Source of the DNA: Sphingobacterium faecium
GTDB lineage: Bacteria; Bacteroidota; Bacteroidia; Sphingobacteriales; Sphingobacteriaceae
Direction of reading: 5' to 3'
NCBI RefSeq assembly: GCF_003054045.1
Contig: NZ_QBKH01000001.1
Location: 496,001-560,000 of the forward strand
Length of the DNA: 64,000 nt
Shown here one piece after another: positions 17,126 through 25,364 of the stretch. The notes beneath the pieces were generated by a model that saw only the letters and a program-made list of their open reading frames with translations, was not told the DNA's origin and did no database searches. Both the position numbers and the translations under genes were made by a program. The first letter of the stretch is position 1, and each line of letters starts with the position of its first letter.

Positions 17126-18019
17126 TTATGGCGTATATGGTCGTTTTGGTTCAAAGTAATTCCATAATAAATGGGATATTTTTCTTGTCAGTTCTTCAGC
17201 TTCATTATGCTTGGTCCAACTTTGATCCTTTATGTTATTGGTCAAGACACAAAAAACATAATCACCGCTAGGTGCATTTACCAGGACAACTTCACCTCGA
17301 GCTTCATCAACAGATCCTGTTTTTGATGCGGTTTTAATATATGCTGGTATTTGTGATAGTGAACGTTCGTTGTAAAAAATATTACCCAAATAGCGATACA
17401 TCCGATCCGAAGCTTTCAAACTGACAACTTTGCCTTGATAGATCATCTCAACTAATGTTGCCATTTCTCGTGGAGTAGTTTGTCCCCAACCGTATTTCTT
17501 CCAAATATCATGGCGTCCCTCAGTACGGGAATTGACTTTAGTATTGACTAACCCTAATTTATCCATCAGTTCATTAATCACTAAACCTCCGCCTGCAAGT
17601 TGTTGATTCCAGATAGAGGTAACATTATCACTATAACTTATCATCAATCCAACTAGGGTAGATAAATCTGTTTCGGTGCTGTCTTTGAAGAATTGCATTA
17701 AGCCAGAACCGCCATATTGCTGAGATGAACGATAGGTGAATTTTTGATCGAGATTTAATTCTCCTTTTTCTATTTTGTCGAAAACCCCAACAAGTATCGG
17801 TATTTTGACGATGCTGGCTGTTGGAAAGATAGAATCTGCTTGGATTAAAACTGATTTTTGCGTTTTTAGGTTTTTTACATAGATACCAATATCTCCTTGA
17901 AAGTTCTGGGTGAGTGCTCTTAGTTTCTGTTCTAATTTTGTGTCAATTTTTTGAGCAAGTAGCCTATATGGAACTAAGCATATCGTCAATAAAAAGATGA
18001 ATAAAAATTTTGTTCTCAT
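17126..18019 (-). CDS. class A beta-lactamase-like serine hydrolase
   Basis: A 297-residue protein with a signal peptide (FLFIFLLTICLVPYRLLAQ, cleavage near LLAQ-K). The active-site blocks of class A enzymes are present: S69-I-V-K72 (SxxK), Y129-S130-D131-N132 (SDN) and K233-T-G235 followed by SVDEARGEV. The usual omega-loop ExxLN is missing; instead TEGRHDIW (E167 onward) precedes the conserved TTPREMA. E167 is the only candidate for the general base. The fold is secure, but beta-lactam hydrolysis is less sure than for classical enzymes because of this loop. A periplasmic enzyme. It may share a transcript with the M3 peptidase gene downstream. Confidence 0.85.
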   Translation of the reverse strand: MRTKFLFIFLLTICLVPYRLLAQKIDTKLEQKLRALTQNFQGDIGIYVKNLKTQKSVLIQADSIFPTASIVKIPILVGVFDKIEKGELNLDQKFTYRSSQQYGGSGLMQFFKDSTETDLSTLVGLMISYSDNVTSIWNQQLAGGGLVINELMDKLGLVNTKVNSRTEGRHDIWKKYGWGQTTPREMATLVEMIYQGKVVSLKASDRMYRYLGNIFYNERSLSQIPAYIKTASKTGSVDEARGEVVLVNAPSGDYVFCVLTNNIKDQSWTKHNEAEELTRKISHLLWNYFEPKRPYTP

Positions 18020-18083
18020 TAGATTTTAGTTGTATCTTATAAAAGTAATGATAATTAAACTATAATTAATCGAGGAGAATAAT

Positions 18084-18638
18084 ATGAATCTTTTTATGTT
18101 ACTATTGGGATGTAAACCATCAGGCAGACATATTGAACAACATGATATTTATTTTGGTATAGCAGAACAATTGGGAGAATTGGTGTCATCGATTGAAAAC
18201 TATTGGCCAGAGGCAAAAGATGATATTCATGTTGATTCTTGGCGAAGAGTAACAAAAGTTGGGAATTATCAAATTTCCATATCGACCGAACCAGTAGATA
18301 ATAAAGAGCTAAAACTATATTTTGTCAATCTAGGAGGGTACAAGCCCAACGATATGGAAGAGTACCATTATAAGGAGCTCGTTGTAGCGCGTGAGTTGGA
18401 AGAAGCGAAGGATTTGGCAAAAAAGACGGTTTTCTTTAAGCATCATCTATCTCCACATATTGATGATAAATATGGTATCGATGTCGATGATATCTATGAA
18501 ATCGAGGAGCTCCTGCCGTCCTTATTTAAAGAACAATACTATGTCAGGATTGAGCAATGTCCTGCTGCTATTTCATATGAGGATGAGATAACCAATGGTT
18601 ACTTTACGATGGAGATCTTGCGAGATCAATTGGAATAA
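18084..18638 (+). CDS. DUF1543 domain protein
   Basis: The N-terminus MLLLGCKPSGRHIEQHDIYFGI is the DUF1543 signature (GCxPxGRxxEQHDxxFGI). The 184-residue protein appears to hold two related alpha/beta halves (about residues 1-90 and 95-184), of which only the first has the His-rich QHD motif. No signal peptide or membrane segment. The function of the family is unknown. A clear GAGGAG lies 5 nt before the ATG, unusual for this phylum and supportive of the start. Divergent from the beta-lactamase gene with a 64-bp gap. Confidence 0.85.
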   Translation: MNLFMLLLGCKPSGRHIEQHDIYFGIAEQLGELVSSIENYWPEAKDDIHVDSWRRVTKVGNYQISISTEPVDNKELKLYFVNLGGYKPNDMEEYHYKELVVARELEEAKDLAKKTVFFKHHLSPHIDDKYGIDVDDIYEIEELLPSLFKEQYYVRIEQCPAAISYEDEITNGYFTMEILRDQLE

Positions 18639-18713
18639 ATCGCACAAGCATTGTTATAAACTGTACCCTTATTTTGATCAAGTTTACTTGTAATTTTATA
18701 ACAAAAAAATAAA

Positions 18714-20045
18714 GTGAATAATTTGATCAATTTATCCCGTAAAAAATTCATTCAACGTGCTGCTATAGCTGTTGCTGGCGCATCTTTACCGATGGGCACT
18801 TTAATCGCTGATCCCATGAATGCTAATCAACCCAATAACGTAATTTCAAAACTGCATTTCAAGAATGTTCGTTTGGAGACAGGTTTTACGTTTGATGAGG
18901 CCGATGTGATTGCTACGAAGACAGATTTATTTTATGTTGAAGTTGAACATGGAAAAATTATTAAAATAAGTGCTAACCAACCTCATGCAGATGCTATTGA
19001 TGCTAAGGGATTGTTGATGTTGCCCTCTTTTAAAGATATGCATATTCACTTAGACAAAACTTTTTATGGTGATAAGTGGCAAGCTATCAGACGTGGCGCA
19101 GGTGGAGTGAAAGGAATGATTGCTTTGGAACAAAAGATGCTCCCCGACTTATTGAAAAATTCAACTTTTAAAGCAGAAAAACTGATTGAACTTTTGCAGT
19201 CAAAAGGTACGGCATTTGCACGTAGTCATGTCAATATTGAACCGACATCTAAATTGCAATCACTTAAAAATCTGCAGATCGCTCTAGAAAATAAACGTAA
19301 AAGCTTTGGAGCAGAATTGGTTGCTTTTCCACAACATGGCGTATATTATACAGATAGTGTTCCTTATTTAAAGGAAGCTGCTCAAATGGATATCGACTTT
19401 ATAGGAGGTGTGGATCCGTTTTCTATTGATGGGCAGATTGAAAAAACAATGGATTTTACTGTTCAACTTGCCTTGGATCATCATAAAGGAATAGATATTC
19501 ACTTGCATGAGTCTGGAGAGTCGGGATTGAAAACGGTGGAATACTTAATCGATAAGGTCAATGAAAATCCGATTTTAAAAGGTAAAACATTTTTAAGCCA
19601 TTGTTTTGTACTTGGGAAGATCGATAAAATAAAGCAGGAAGAAGTTGCGGAAAAGTTAGGGGCTGCACAAATCGGTATTGTTTCAACAATTCCTTTTGGA
19701 GGTTTAATTATGCCAATTCCGACATTATATAAGCATAACGTAAACGTTTTGACCGGTAATGATAGTGTTGTGGACCATTGGGATACTTTTGGAACGGGGA
19801 GTGTTTTACAGAAAGCGAATTTGATGGCTCAGCTCTATGGCTACTCTTCAGAGTTTTTACTATCAAGAAGTTTAAAATTAGCAACTGCAGGGATACTTCC
19901 TTTAGATGACAAAGGAGTACAGCAATGGCCGAAAATAGGGGATCAAGCTGACTTTGTATTAGTTAAAGCAAGTTGTTCAGCTGAAGCAGTTTCGCGTATT
20001 TCAGATATCCACGCTCTGGTTCATAATGGAGAATTGGTTTACTAA
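18714..20045 (+). CDS. amidohydrolase, cytosine-deaminase-like, with Tat-type leader
   Basis: A 443-residue protein. The start is GTG (18714): an in-frame TAA lies at 18699-18701 and no ATG is available between. The leader SRKKFIQRAAIAVAGASLPM resembles a Tat signal with Arg-Lys in place of the twin Arg. The TIM-barrel amidohydrolase motifs are visible: DMHIHLDKT (metal HxH), HLHESGESG, FLSHCFVL and the metal Asp in LTGNDSVVDHWDTFGTG. This arrangement follows cytosine/creatinine-type deaminases (CodA-like). The paralogue at 21095 lacks the leader, suggesting one exported and one cytoplasmic enzyme. An AraC regulator sits between them. Substrate unknown; a cyclic amidine or amide is expected for the family. 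Confidence 0.88.
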   Translation: MNNLINLSRKKFIQRAAIAVAGASLPMGTLIADPMNANQPNNVISKLHFKNVRLETGFTFDEADVIATKTDLFYVEVEHGKIIKISANQPHADAIDAKGLLMLPSFKDMHIHLDKTFYGDKWQAIRRGAGGVKGMIALEQKMLPDLLKNSTFKAEKLIELLQSKGTAFARSHVNIEPTSKLQSLKNLQIALENKRKSFGAELVAFPQHGVYYTDSVPYLKEAAQMDIDFIGGVDPFSIDGQIEKTMDFTVQLALDHHKGIDIHLHESGESGLKTVEYLIDKVNENPILKGKTFLSHCFVLGKIDKIKQEEVAEKLGAAQIGIVSTIPFGGLIMPIPTLYKHNVNVLTGNDSVVDHWDTFGTGSVLQKANLMAQLYGYSSEFLLSRSLKLATAGILPLDDKGVQQWPKIGDQADFVLVKASCSAEAVSRISDIHALVHNGELVY

Positions 20046-20163
20046 GCGTAACAAATTAGGTTATATTGCTATTTTCATATTTTGATTTTTCTAATAAAAA
20101 TACAATGAAGTTTAATTTATTCTCCACCTTATTTAGTAAATTGAATTGTTAAATTTGAGGAGA

Positions 20164-21015
20164 ATGGATAACCAACGCGAATATTTTCCTGTTTTGAATA
20201 TTCAAGAATTTACTGAAGCACCTTCGGAGCTCAGTAATTTATTATTTCATGAGTTACGTGGTTCACGTCAGATCGTAGAACCTCATAAGCATGATTTCTT
20301 CATTATTTTGTTATTTGAACAAGGGAGTGGATCGCATACTATTGACTTTAAGAGTTATGCGGTTGAACAGCAACAGGTGCATTTACTTTTTCCGGGTCAA
20401 GTGCATCAATGGGAATTTCAAGAGACGACCGTTTGCTATCAATTGATGATCAATCGTGAATGGTTCGAGCGTTTTCTGCCAGACCTTCGTTTTTCTTCTT
20501 TATATTATCAACAACATCCTGTTTTTCAGATTTCAGATTTATTGTATAAGGCACTGCGATATGAATTTCTTGCCATCGCGCAGGAGTTGAAAGATAAAAC
20601 TGTTCTATGGGAAATTATTCAAACACGGAGTAAATTAATCGGTCTGTTGCTGCGTAAAACTTTTGAGCTTACGTTTAGTGATTTTGAAAAATATCATTCA
20701 AATCCTATTATTTCAAAATTTGTACAGCTTATCGACCTACACTTTAAATCAGATCGATCTGTTTCTTTTTATGCTGAAAAGCTCCATATATCAGCCAATT
20801 ATCTCAATATAGTCTGTAAAAAAGGAGTTAATATAGCGGCCTCAACATTGATTCATGATCGTATCTTGTTGGAATCAAAACGCTTACTGAAAATTTCTGA
20901 AATGAGTGTGAAAGATATTGTCTATGAATTAGGTTTTTATGATCACGCCAGTTTTTCCAAGTTTTTTAAAAATCAAACGGGTATGACTCCTTCTCAGTTT
21001 AAAGAACAGGGATAA
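20164..21015 (+). CDS. AraC family transcriptional regulator
   Basis: A 283-residue protein from the ATG at 20164; a TTG six codons upstream is the alternative. The N-terminal cupin sensor is visible as EPHKHDFFIILLFEQGSGSH and QVHLLFPGQVHQWEF. The C-terminal AraC domain has two HTHs: VSFYAEKLHISANYLNIVCK and MSVKDIVYELGFYDHASFSK, ending in FFKNQTGMTPSQFK. It lies between two paralogous amidohydrolase genes on the same strand and very probably controls one or both in response to their substrate. GAGGAG overlaps the region just before the ATG. Confidence 0.93.
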   Translation: MDNQREYFPVLNIQEFTEAPSELSNLLFHELRGSRQIVEPHKHDFFIILLFEQGSGSHTIDFKSYAVEQQQVHLLFPGQVHQWEFQETTVCYQLMINREWFERFLPDLRFSSLYYQQHPVFQISDLLYKALRYEFLAIAQELKDKTVLWEIIQTRSKLIGLLLRKTFELTFSDFEKYHSNPIISKFVQLIDLHFKSDRSVSFYAEKLHISANYLNIVCKKGVNIAASTLIHDRILLESKRLLKISEMSVKDIVYELGFYDHASFSKFFKNQTGMTPSQFKEQG

Positions 21016-21094
21016 TTTGAACAACAGGTAGCATGATCTGTACATCGATGATCCAAGCCGTGATTTTTATATTTGTTATATAATCATTGATCAT

Positions 21095-22333
21095 ATGCTA
21101 TCATCTCATCAATTACTTGCCAAAGGGCATTATACACTAAAAAATATTCGTTTAGAAACAGGATTTGAATATGAAAATGAGGAAGTTATAGGTACCCATA
21201 CTGATTTATTTTGTATTGAAATTGATAATGGGAAAATAAAAGCAATTAGAGCCCATGATCCGAAAGAGGAAGCTATTGATATGAAGGGGAGGCTGATGTT
21301 ACCAGCTTTCAAAGATATGCACATCCATATCGACAAAACCTTATTTGGGCTACCTTGGCAAGCCCTATCTCCCAAAAGAAAAACGGTTGCTGATATGATT
21401 GCATATGAGCAAGAAATCATCCCCGATTTACTGAAAACTTCGACAGCGCGTGCAGAGCAACTGATTGGTCTGCTGCAAAGCTATGGAACAACCTATGCGA
21501 GGACTCATTTCAATGTAGATCCTACATCTGGACTTCAATCTTTTGAACATCTTTTGAGGGCATTGGAACATAAACAAGAATCTTTTAAAGCAGAGCTTGT
21601 TGCTTTTCCACAGCATGGTTTGTATTATACTGATTCGGTTCCTTTGATGAAAGAAGTGGCAATGTATGATCAGGTTGATTTTATTGGGGGATTGGATCCT
21701 TTTAGTATTGATGGGAGTGTCGAAAAGCCATTAGAATTTACGGTCCAATTGGCTTTAGATCATGGTAAAGGAATTGATATCCATTTGCACGAAGCTGGTC
21801 CATCAGGGGTGCAAGCAATACAATACCTCATGGATAAGGCAATCGAAAATCCACAATTGCAAGGAAAAACATTTATCAGCCACGCTTTTGCCTTAGCTCA
21901 TTTGAATACAAAAGAAGTAGAAGAGATCGCAGAAAAATTGGCATTTGCACAAGTTGGTATAGCCTCTTCTGTACCTTTTAAGGGTAGACCTCTGCCTATT
22001 CCTGAATTAAAAAAACGTGGTGTCCATGTATTAATTGGAAATGATAATGTACAAGATTACTGGAGTACATTTGGTACTGGAAATATGTTACAGAAGGCAA
22101 ATCTTATAGCTGAATTGTATGGCTATGCGACAGAATTTCAGCTTTCTAGAACGTTACAGTTTGCCATACAAGATAGATTGCCCTTGGATGATGAAGGAAA
22201 GCAACAATGGCCACGTATCCATGATGATGCCCAGTTTGTTTTTATAAATGCGACCTGCTCTGCTGAAGCAGTGTCCAGGATGTCCACTGTACACGCATTT
22301 ATGCATAATGGAAATCTTTTTGTGACATATTAA
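21095..22333 (+). CDS. amidohydrolase, cytosine-deaminase-like (paralogue without leader)
   Basis: A 412-residue paralogue of the enzyme at 18714, with more than half of the positions identical by eye across the whole length (for example FPQHG-YYTDSVP, DPFSIDG, FTVQLALDH, KGIDIHLHE). Metal ligands are kept: DMHIHIDKT, HLHEAGPSG, FISHAFAL and LIGNDNVQDYWSTFGTG. It differs in having Ala instead of Cys after the third-site His (SHAF against SHCF) and in lacking a signal sequence. It starts 79 bp after the AraC gene, so co-transcription with the regulator is likely. Either it works on the same compound in the cytoplasm or it has changed specificity. Confidence 0.88.
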   Translation: MLSSHQLLAKGHYTLKNIRLETGFEYENEEVIGTHTDLFCIEIDNGKIKAIRAHDPKEEAIDMKGRLMLPAFKDMHIHIDKTLFGLPWQALSPKRKTVADMIAYEQEIIPDLLKTSTARAEQLIGLLQSYGTTYARTHFNVDPTSGLQSFEHLLRALEHKQESFKAELVAFPQHGLYYTDSVPLMKEVAMYDQVDFIGGLDPFSIDGSVEKPLEFTVQLALDHGKGIDIHLHEAGPSGVQAIQYLMDKAIENPQLQGKTFISHAFALAHLNTKEVEEIAEKLAFAQVGIASSVPFKGRPLPIPELKKRGVHVLIGNDNVQDYWSTFGTGNMLQKANLIAELYGYATEFQLSRTLQFAIQDRLPLDDEGKQQWPRIHDDAQFVFINATCSAEAVSRMSTVHAFMHNGNLFVTY

Positions 22334-22520
22334 AGCTTGTCAAGTTACTATAGGAGCGGGGATGATCTTTATTTATGGGCAGTACTGATCAATTAAATAG
22401 ATGTAATAGATGAAATTACAAAAAATTAACATGCAATTGTTCATTCTAAAATATAATTGACGTATTTTTGCAAATCCTAAAATCAATATGGTTTGGTTGG
22501 AATAGGGAAAAATAAATATT

Positions 22521-22964
22521 ATGAAAAGAATAGGTGAATCCAAAAAGATTTTTGGTATTACAAAAAATGAAGATTTAGCAACGTTAAAAAAGATATATCG
22601 TGACTTAATCAAAGCTTGGCATCCGGATAAATTTCAAGATGAAGTGCAAAAAGAGGAGGCTGAGTTAAAGAGTACAGAAATTATTGAGGCTTACCACTTC
22701 TTAGTTAGTATTGCTCCTGAAACACACGAAGCCAATTTAGAAGAGTATAACAATACGATCAATAACTTTTTTATTGAGGATTTTGAATTTAAAGGTCAGA
22801 CGTTAAGAGTTACATTTCAGGATAAAAGTACATATGAGTATTTTGGTGTTCCAAAAACTGTGTATACAAAGTTTCTTAATGCTGAGTCTCGTCCAAGATT
22901 TGGTAGAAGACAAATTTTCAACTCATACACATTCCGCAAAAGTGCGAATGCAATGGGAGCATAA
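22521..22964 (+). CDS. J-domain protein with C-terminal KTSC domain
   Basis: A 147-residue protein. Residues 8-70 form a short J-domain with the HPD motif at 34-36 (KAWHPDKF), expected to stimulate a DnaK ATPase. Residues about 95-140 (LRVTFQDKSTYEYFGVPKTV, then FGRRQIFNSYTFRK) match the KTSC domain, a small domain with a conserved Tyr/Phe strand and GRxxN element also found after lysyl-tRNA synthetases. No Gly/Phe or zinc region, so this is a class C J-protein with a special cargo. It is followed by a perfect terminator. A TATTTTTG box lies at 22464-22471. Confidence 0.85.
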   Translation: MKRIGESKKIFGITKNEDLATLKKIYRDLIKAWHPDKFQDEVQKEEAELKSTEIIEAYHFLVSIAPETHEANLEEYNNTINNFFIEDFEFKGQTLRVTFQDKSTYEYFGVPKTVYTKFLNAESRPRFGRRQIFNSYTFRKSANAMGA

Positions 22965-22980
22965 TTTGATTGCTTATCAT

Positions 22981-23018
22981 AAAAATAGCCTTATTGATAA
23001 AACAATAAGGCTATTTTT
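22981..23018. terminator. bidirectional terminator
   Basis: AAAAATAGCCTTATTG, loop ATAAAA, CAATAAGGCTATTTTT: a perfect 16-bp stem between the convergent J-domain and cystathionine beta-synthase genes. Confidence 0.9.
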
Positions 23019-23034
23019 ATGCAGTTTTATTTAA

Positions 23035-24399
23035 TTACGCTTCCGATATTGCATTGATAATATCATATTGCGTGATGATATTGATTTTGCCAAACTCATC
23101 CTCTACTAATACAGCTTGTGTATCTTTATTGATCAGTGCTGATATTTTATCAATCGATGTTTTTAAGTCAACAAATGGAAACGGTTTTGTCATAACATCT
23201 TGCACGGAAGATGATTTAAGAGCAGGATTTTCCAATAGTGCAATTAAAATATCCGACTCTGTTATTTTACCAACAACCATACCTTGTTGCGTGACAGGGA
23301 TCTGAGAAATATTGAGTGTTTTCATGAAGTTAAATGCTTCAAATACGGTTTGTTGTACATCTGCAGTAACAATGGCCTGTTCGCCCCTTCTTTTTAAGAT
23401 ACTTTTTGCATTTAGTTTCTCGTCTTCTAAGAATCCACGTTCTCTCAACCAATCTTCATTATACATTTTGCCCATATAGCGAGATCCGTGATCGTGAAAG
23501 ATGACGACAACGAGATCGTCTTCTTTTAAACTGTCTTTTAGTTGAATAAGTCCTGCTAATGCTGATCCTGCAGAATTACCGGCAAAGATACCTTCCTTAC
23601 GCGCTAATTCTCTTGTCATCAATGCCGCGTCTTTATCGGTAACTTTTTCAAAAAGATCTATTACACTAAAATCAACATTTTCCGGGAGAAAATCTTCACC
23701 TATACCTTCAGTTATATAGGGGTATATTTCATTTTTATCGAAAATACCGGTTTCTTTATATTTTTTGAATACAGAACCATAAGTGTCAATACCCCATATT
23801 TTAATATTTGGGTTTTGCTCTTTTAGGTATCGGCCTGCACCTGAAATAGTTCCACCAGTTCCTACACCTACAACCAAATGGGTGATTTTTCCTTCTGTTT
23901 GTTCCCATATTTCGGGACCAGTTTGCTCGTAATGCGCTTGTGCATTGGAAGGATTATCGTATTGATTGGCTTTCCAGCTATTAGGAACTTCTCGTTCTAG
24001 CCGGCTAGATACCGAATAATAAGAGCGAGGGTCTTCCGGATCCACATTTGTCGGACATACGATTACTTCCGCACCAAAAGCACGTAAAGCATCGACTTTT
24101 TCTTTAGATTGCTTATCAGTTGTAGTAAAAATACATTTATAGCCTTTGACAACAGCTGCCATGGCCAAACCCATACCCGTATTTCCTGAAGTTCCTTCAA
24201 TGATCGTTCCTCCCGGTTTCAATAAACCCGCCTGCTCTGCATCTTCAATCATTTTGAGTGCCATCCTATCTTTAATCGAGTTTCCAGGGTTGGTGGTCTC
24301 GATCTTCGCTAGGATAGTTCCTTTGAGATCTTTGGTTATTTTGTTTAGTTTAACAAGAGGGGTGTTGCCTATTGTTTCTAAAATGTTATTATACCACAT
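23035..24399 (-). CDS. cystathionine beta-synthase (PLP domain plus CBS pair)
   Basis: A 454-residue protein. Residues 1-320 form a fold-type II PLP enzyme: NPGNSIKDRMA with the Schiff-base Lys43, EGTSGNTGMGLA contacting the substrate carboxylate, and the phosphate-binding GVGTGGTISGAG loop. Residues about 335-454 are two CBS motifs (ending SQIPVTQQGMVVGKITESDI and TQAVLVEDEFGKINIITQYD), the regulatory Bateman pair of true cystathionine beta-synthases. It joins homocysteine and serine (or O-acetylserine) to cystathionine in reverse transsulfuration. It has its own promoter inside the 3' end of the AMP nucleosidase gene (24457-24429). Plain cysteine synthase is less likely because of the CBS pair. 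Confidence 0.93.
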   Translation of the reverse strand: MWYNNILETIGNTPLVKLNKITKDLKGTILAKIETTNPGNSIKDRMALKMIEDAEQAGLLKPGGTIIEGTSGNTGMGLAMAAVVKGYKCIFTTTDKQSKEKVDALRAFGAEVIVCPTNVDPEDPRSYYSVSSRLEREVPNSWKANQYDNPSNAQAHYEQTGPEIWEQTEGKITHLVVGVGTGGTISGAGRYLKEQNPNIKIWGIDTYGSVFKKYKETGIFDKNEIYPYITEGIGEDFLPENVDFSVIDLFEKVTDKDAALMTRELARKEGIFAGNSAGSALAGLIQLKDSLKEDDLVVVIFHDHGSRYMGKMYNEDWLRERGFLEDEKLNAKSILKRRGEQAIVTADVQQTVFEAFNFMKTLNISQIPVTQQGMVVGKITESDILIALLENPALKSSSVQDVMTKPFPFVDLKTSIDKISALINKDTQAVLVEDEFGKINIITQYDIINAISEA

Positions 24400-24428
24400 A
24401 AATTTACTGTTTGTTTATACAAAAATAC

Positions 24429-24457
24429 CAAAAATAGTCTGTTTCTTAGAATTTCAA
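24429..24457 (-). promoter_or_regulatory. internal promoter for the cystathionine beta-synthase gene
   Basis: On the minus strand: TTG (24457-24455), an 18-bp spacer and TATTTTTG (24436-24429). It begins within the last codons of the AMP nucleosidase gene and would start transcription about 25 nt before the CBS ATG. A second TATTTTTG at 24427-24420 has no matching -33. Confidence 0.5.
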
Positions 24458-25264
24458 ATGTTTCACAGTCAACCCATTATTTTTAAGTTGTTTAAGTGCG
24501 TCTATTCCAATACTGATATGTGCATCGACATATTTAGCCGTTACACTAACATCACTATTGGCTGTTTTGACACCTTCAGGAATCATCGGCTGATCGGAAA
24601 CAAGTAATAGTGCACCTGTTGGAATCTTGTTCGCAAACCCGACACTGAAAATGGTAGCCGTTTCCATATCCACAGCCATAGCACGTATTGCTTTAAGATA
24701 TTTTTTAAAATCTTTATCGTGTTCCCAGACTCTTCTATTGGTCGTATATACTGTACCGGTCCAGTAATCTCGGGAATGATCGCGGATAGTCGTTGAGATC
24801 GCTTTCTGTAAGGCAAAGGATGGTAATGAGGGTACTTCTGCAGGAAAATAATCGTTGGATGTACCTTCACCCCGGATGGCTGCAATCGGCAAGATGAGTT
24901 CTCCAACACCAATTTTCTTTTTCAGTCCTCCAGTTTTTCCTAAAAATAGGACTGCCTTTGGTGAGATGGCTGATAATAGATCCATTACAGTTGCCGCCAT
25001 TGGGCTTCCCATACCAAAATTTATAATTGTAATACCACCTGCTGTGACACTTTGCATCGGTTTATCTTCTCCATAGATGGGTGCATCGTCATGCATTTCT
25101 GAAAAAATAGTGACATATTTTGAAAAATTTGTTAATAAGATATAATCTCCAAATTCCTCTAATGGTCTTCCAGTGTAGCGTGGCAACCAGTTATGAACGA
25201 TCTCTTCTTTAGATTTTAAACCTGGTGTGATAGGGGTATCAACATTTTTTTTACTTTTTGCCAT
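24446..25264 (-). CDS. amn: AMP nucleosidase (short Bacteroidota form)
   Basis: A 272-residue protein with the nucleoside phosphorylase/hydrolase fold. Visible blocks: TAGGITIINFGMGSPMAAT for the phosphate site, LFLGKTGGLKKKIGVGE, IAAIRGEGTSNDYFPAEVPS, and AVDMETATIFSVGF with the catalytic-site Met-Glu, followed by LLLVSDQPM. These match AMP nucleosidase (AMP + H2O to adenine + ribose 5-phosphate). The E. coli enzyme has an additional N-terminal regulatory domain that is absent here. Adenine released could be reused by Apt, also encoded in this window (59894). The Lys-rich N-terminus is not a signal peptide. Confidence 0.9.
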   Translation of the reverse strand: MAKSKKNVDTPITPGLKSKEEIVHNWLPRYTGRPLEEFGDYILLTNFSKYVTIFSEMHDDAPIYGEDKPMQSVTAGGITIINFGMGSPMAATVMDLLSAISPKAVLFLGKTGGLKKKIGVGELILPIAAIRGEGTSNDYFPAEVPSLPSFALQKAISTTIRDHSRDYWTGTVYTTNRRVWEHDKDFKKYLKAIRAMAVDMETATIFSVGFANKIPTGALLLVSDQPMIPEGVKTANSDVSVTAKYVDAHISIGIDALKQLKNNGLTVKHLKF

Positions 25265-25328
25265 AATTCATCTATTTAATAATTTAACCTCATTTGAAGG
25301 AAGAGCGGTCTGAATAATACATATGGTT

Positions 25329-25364
25329 AAAAAAAATCCCTCGCGATTAGCGAGGGATTTTTTT
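25329..25364 (-). terminator. terminator after clpX
   Basis: AAAATCCCTCGC, loop GATTA, GCGAGGGATTTTT with A/T-runs on both sides. The clpX stop codon lies at its edge (25365-25363). Confidence 0.9.
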
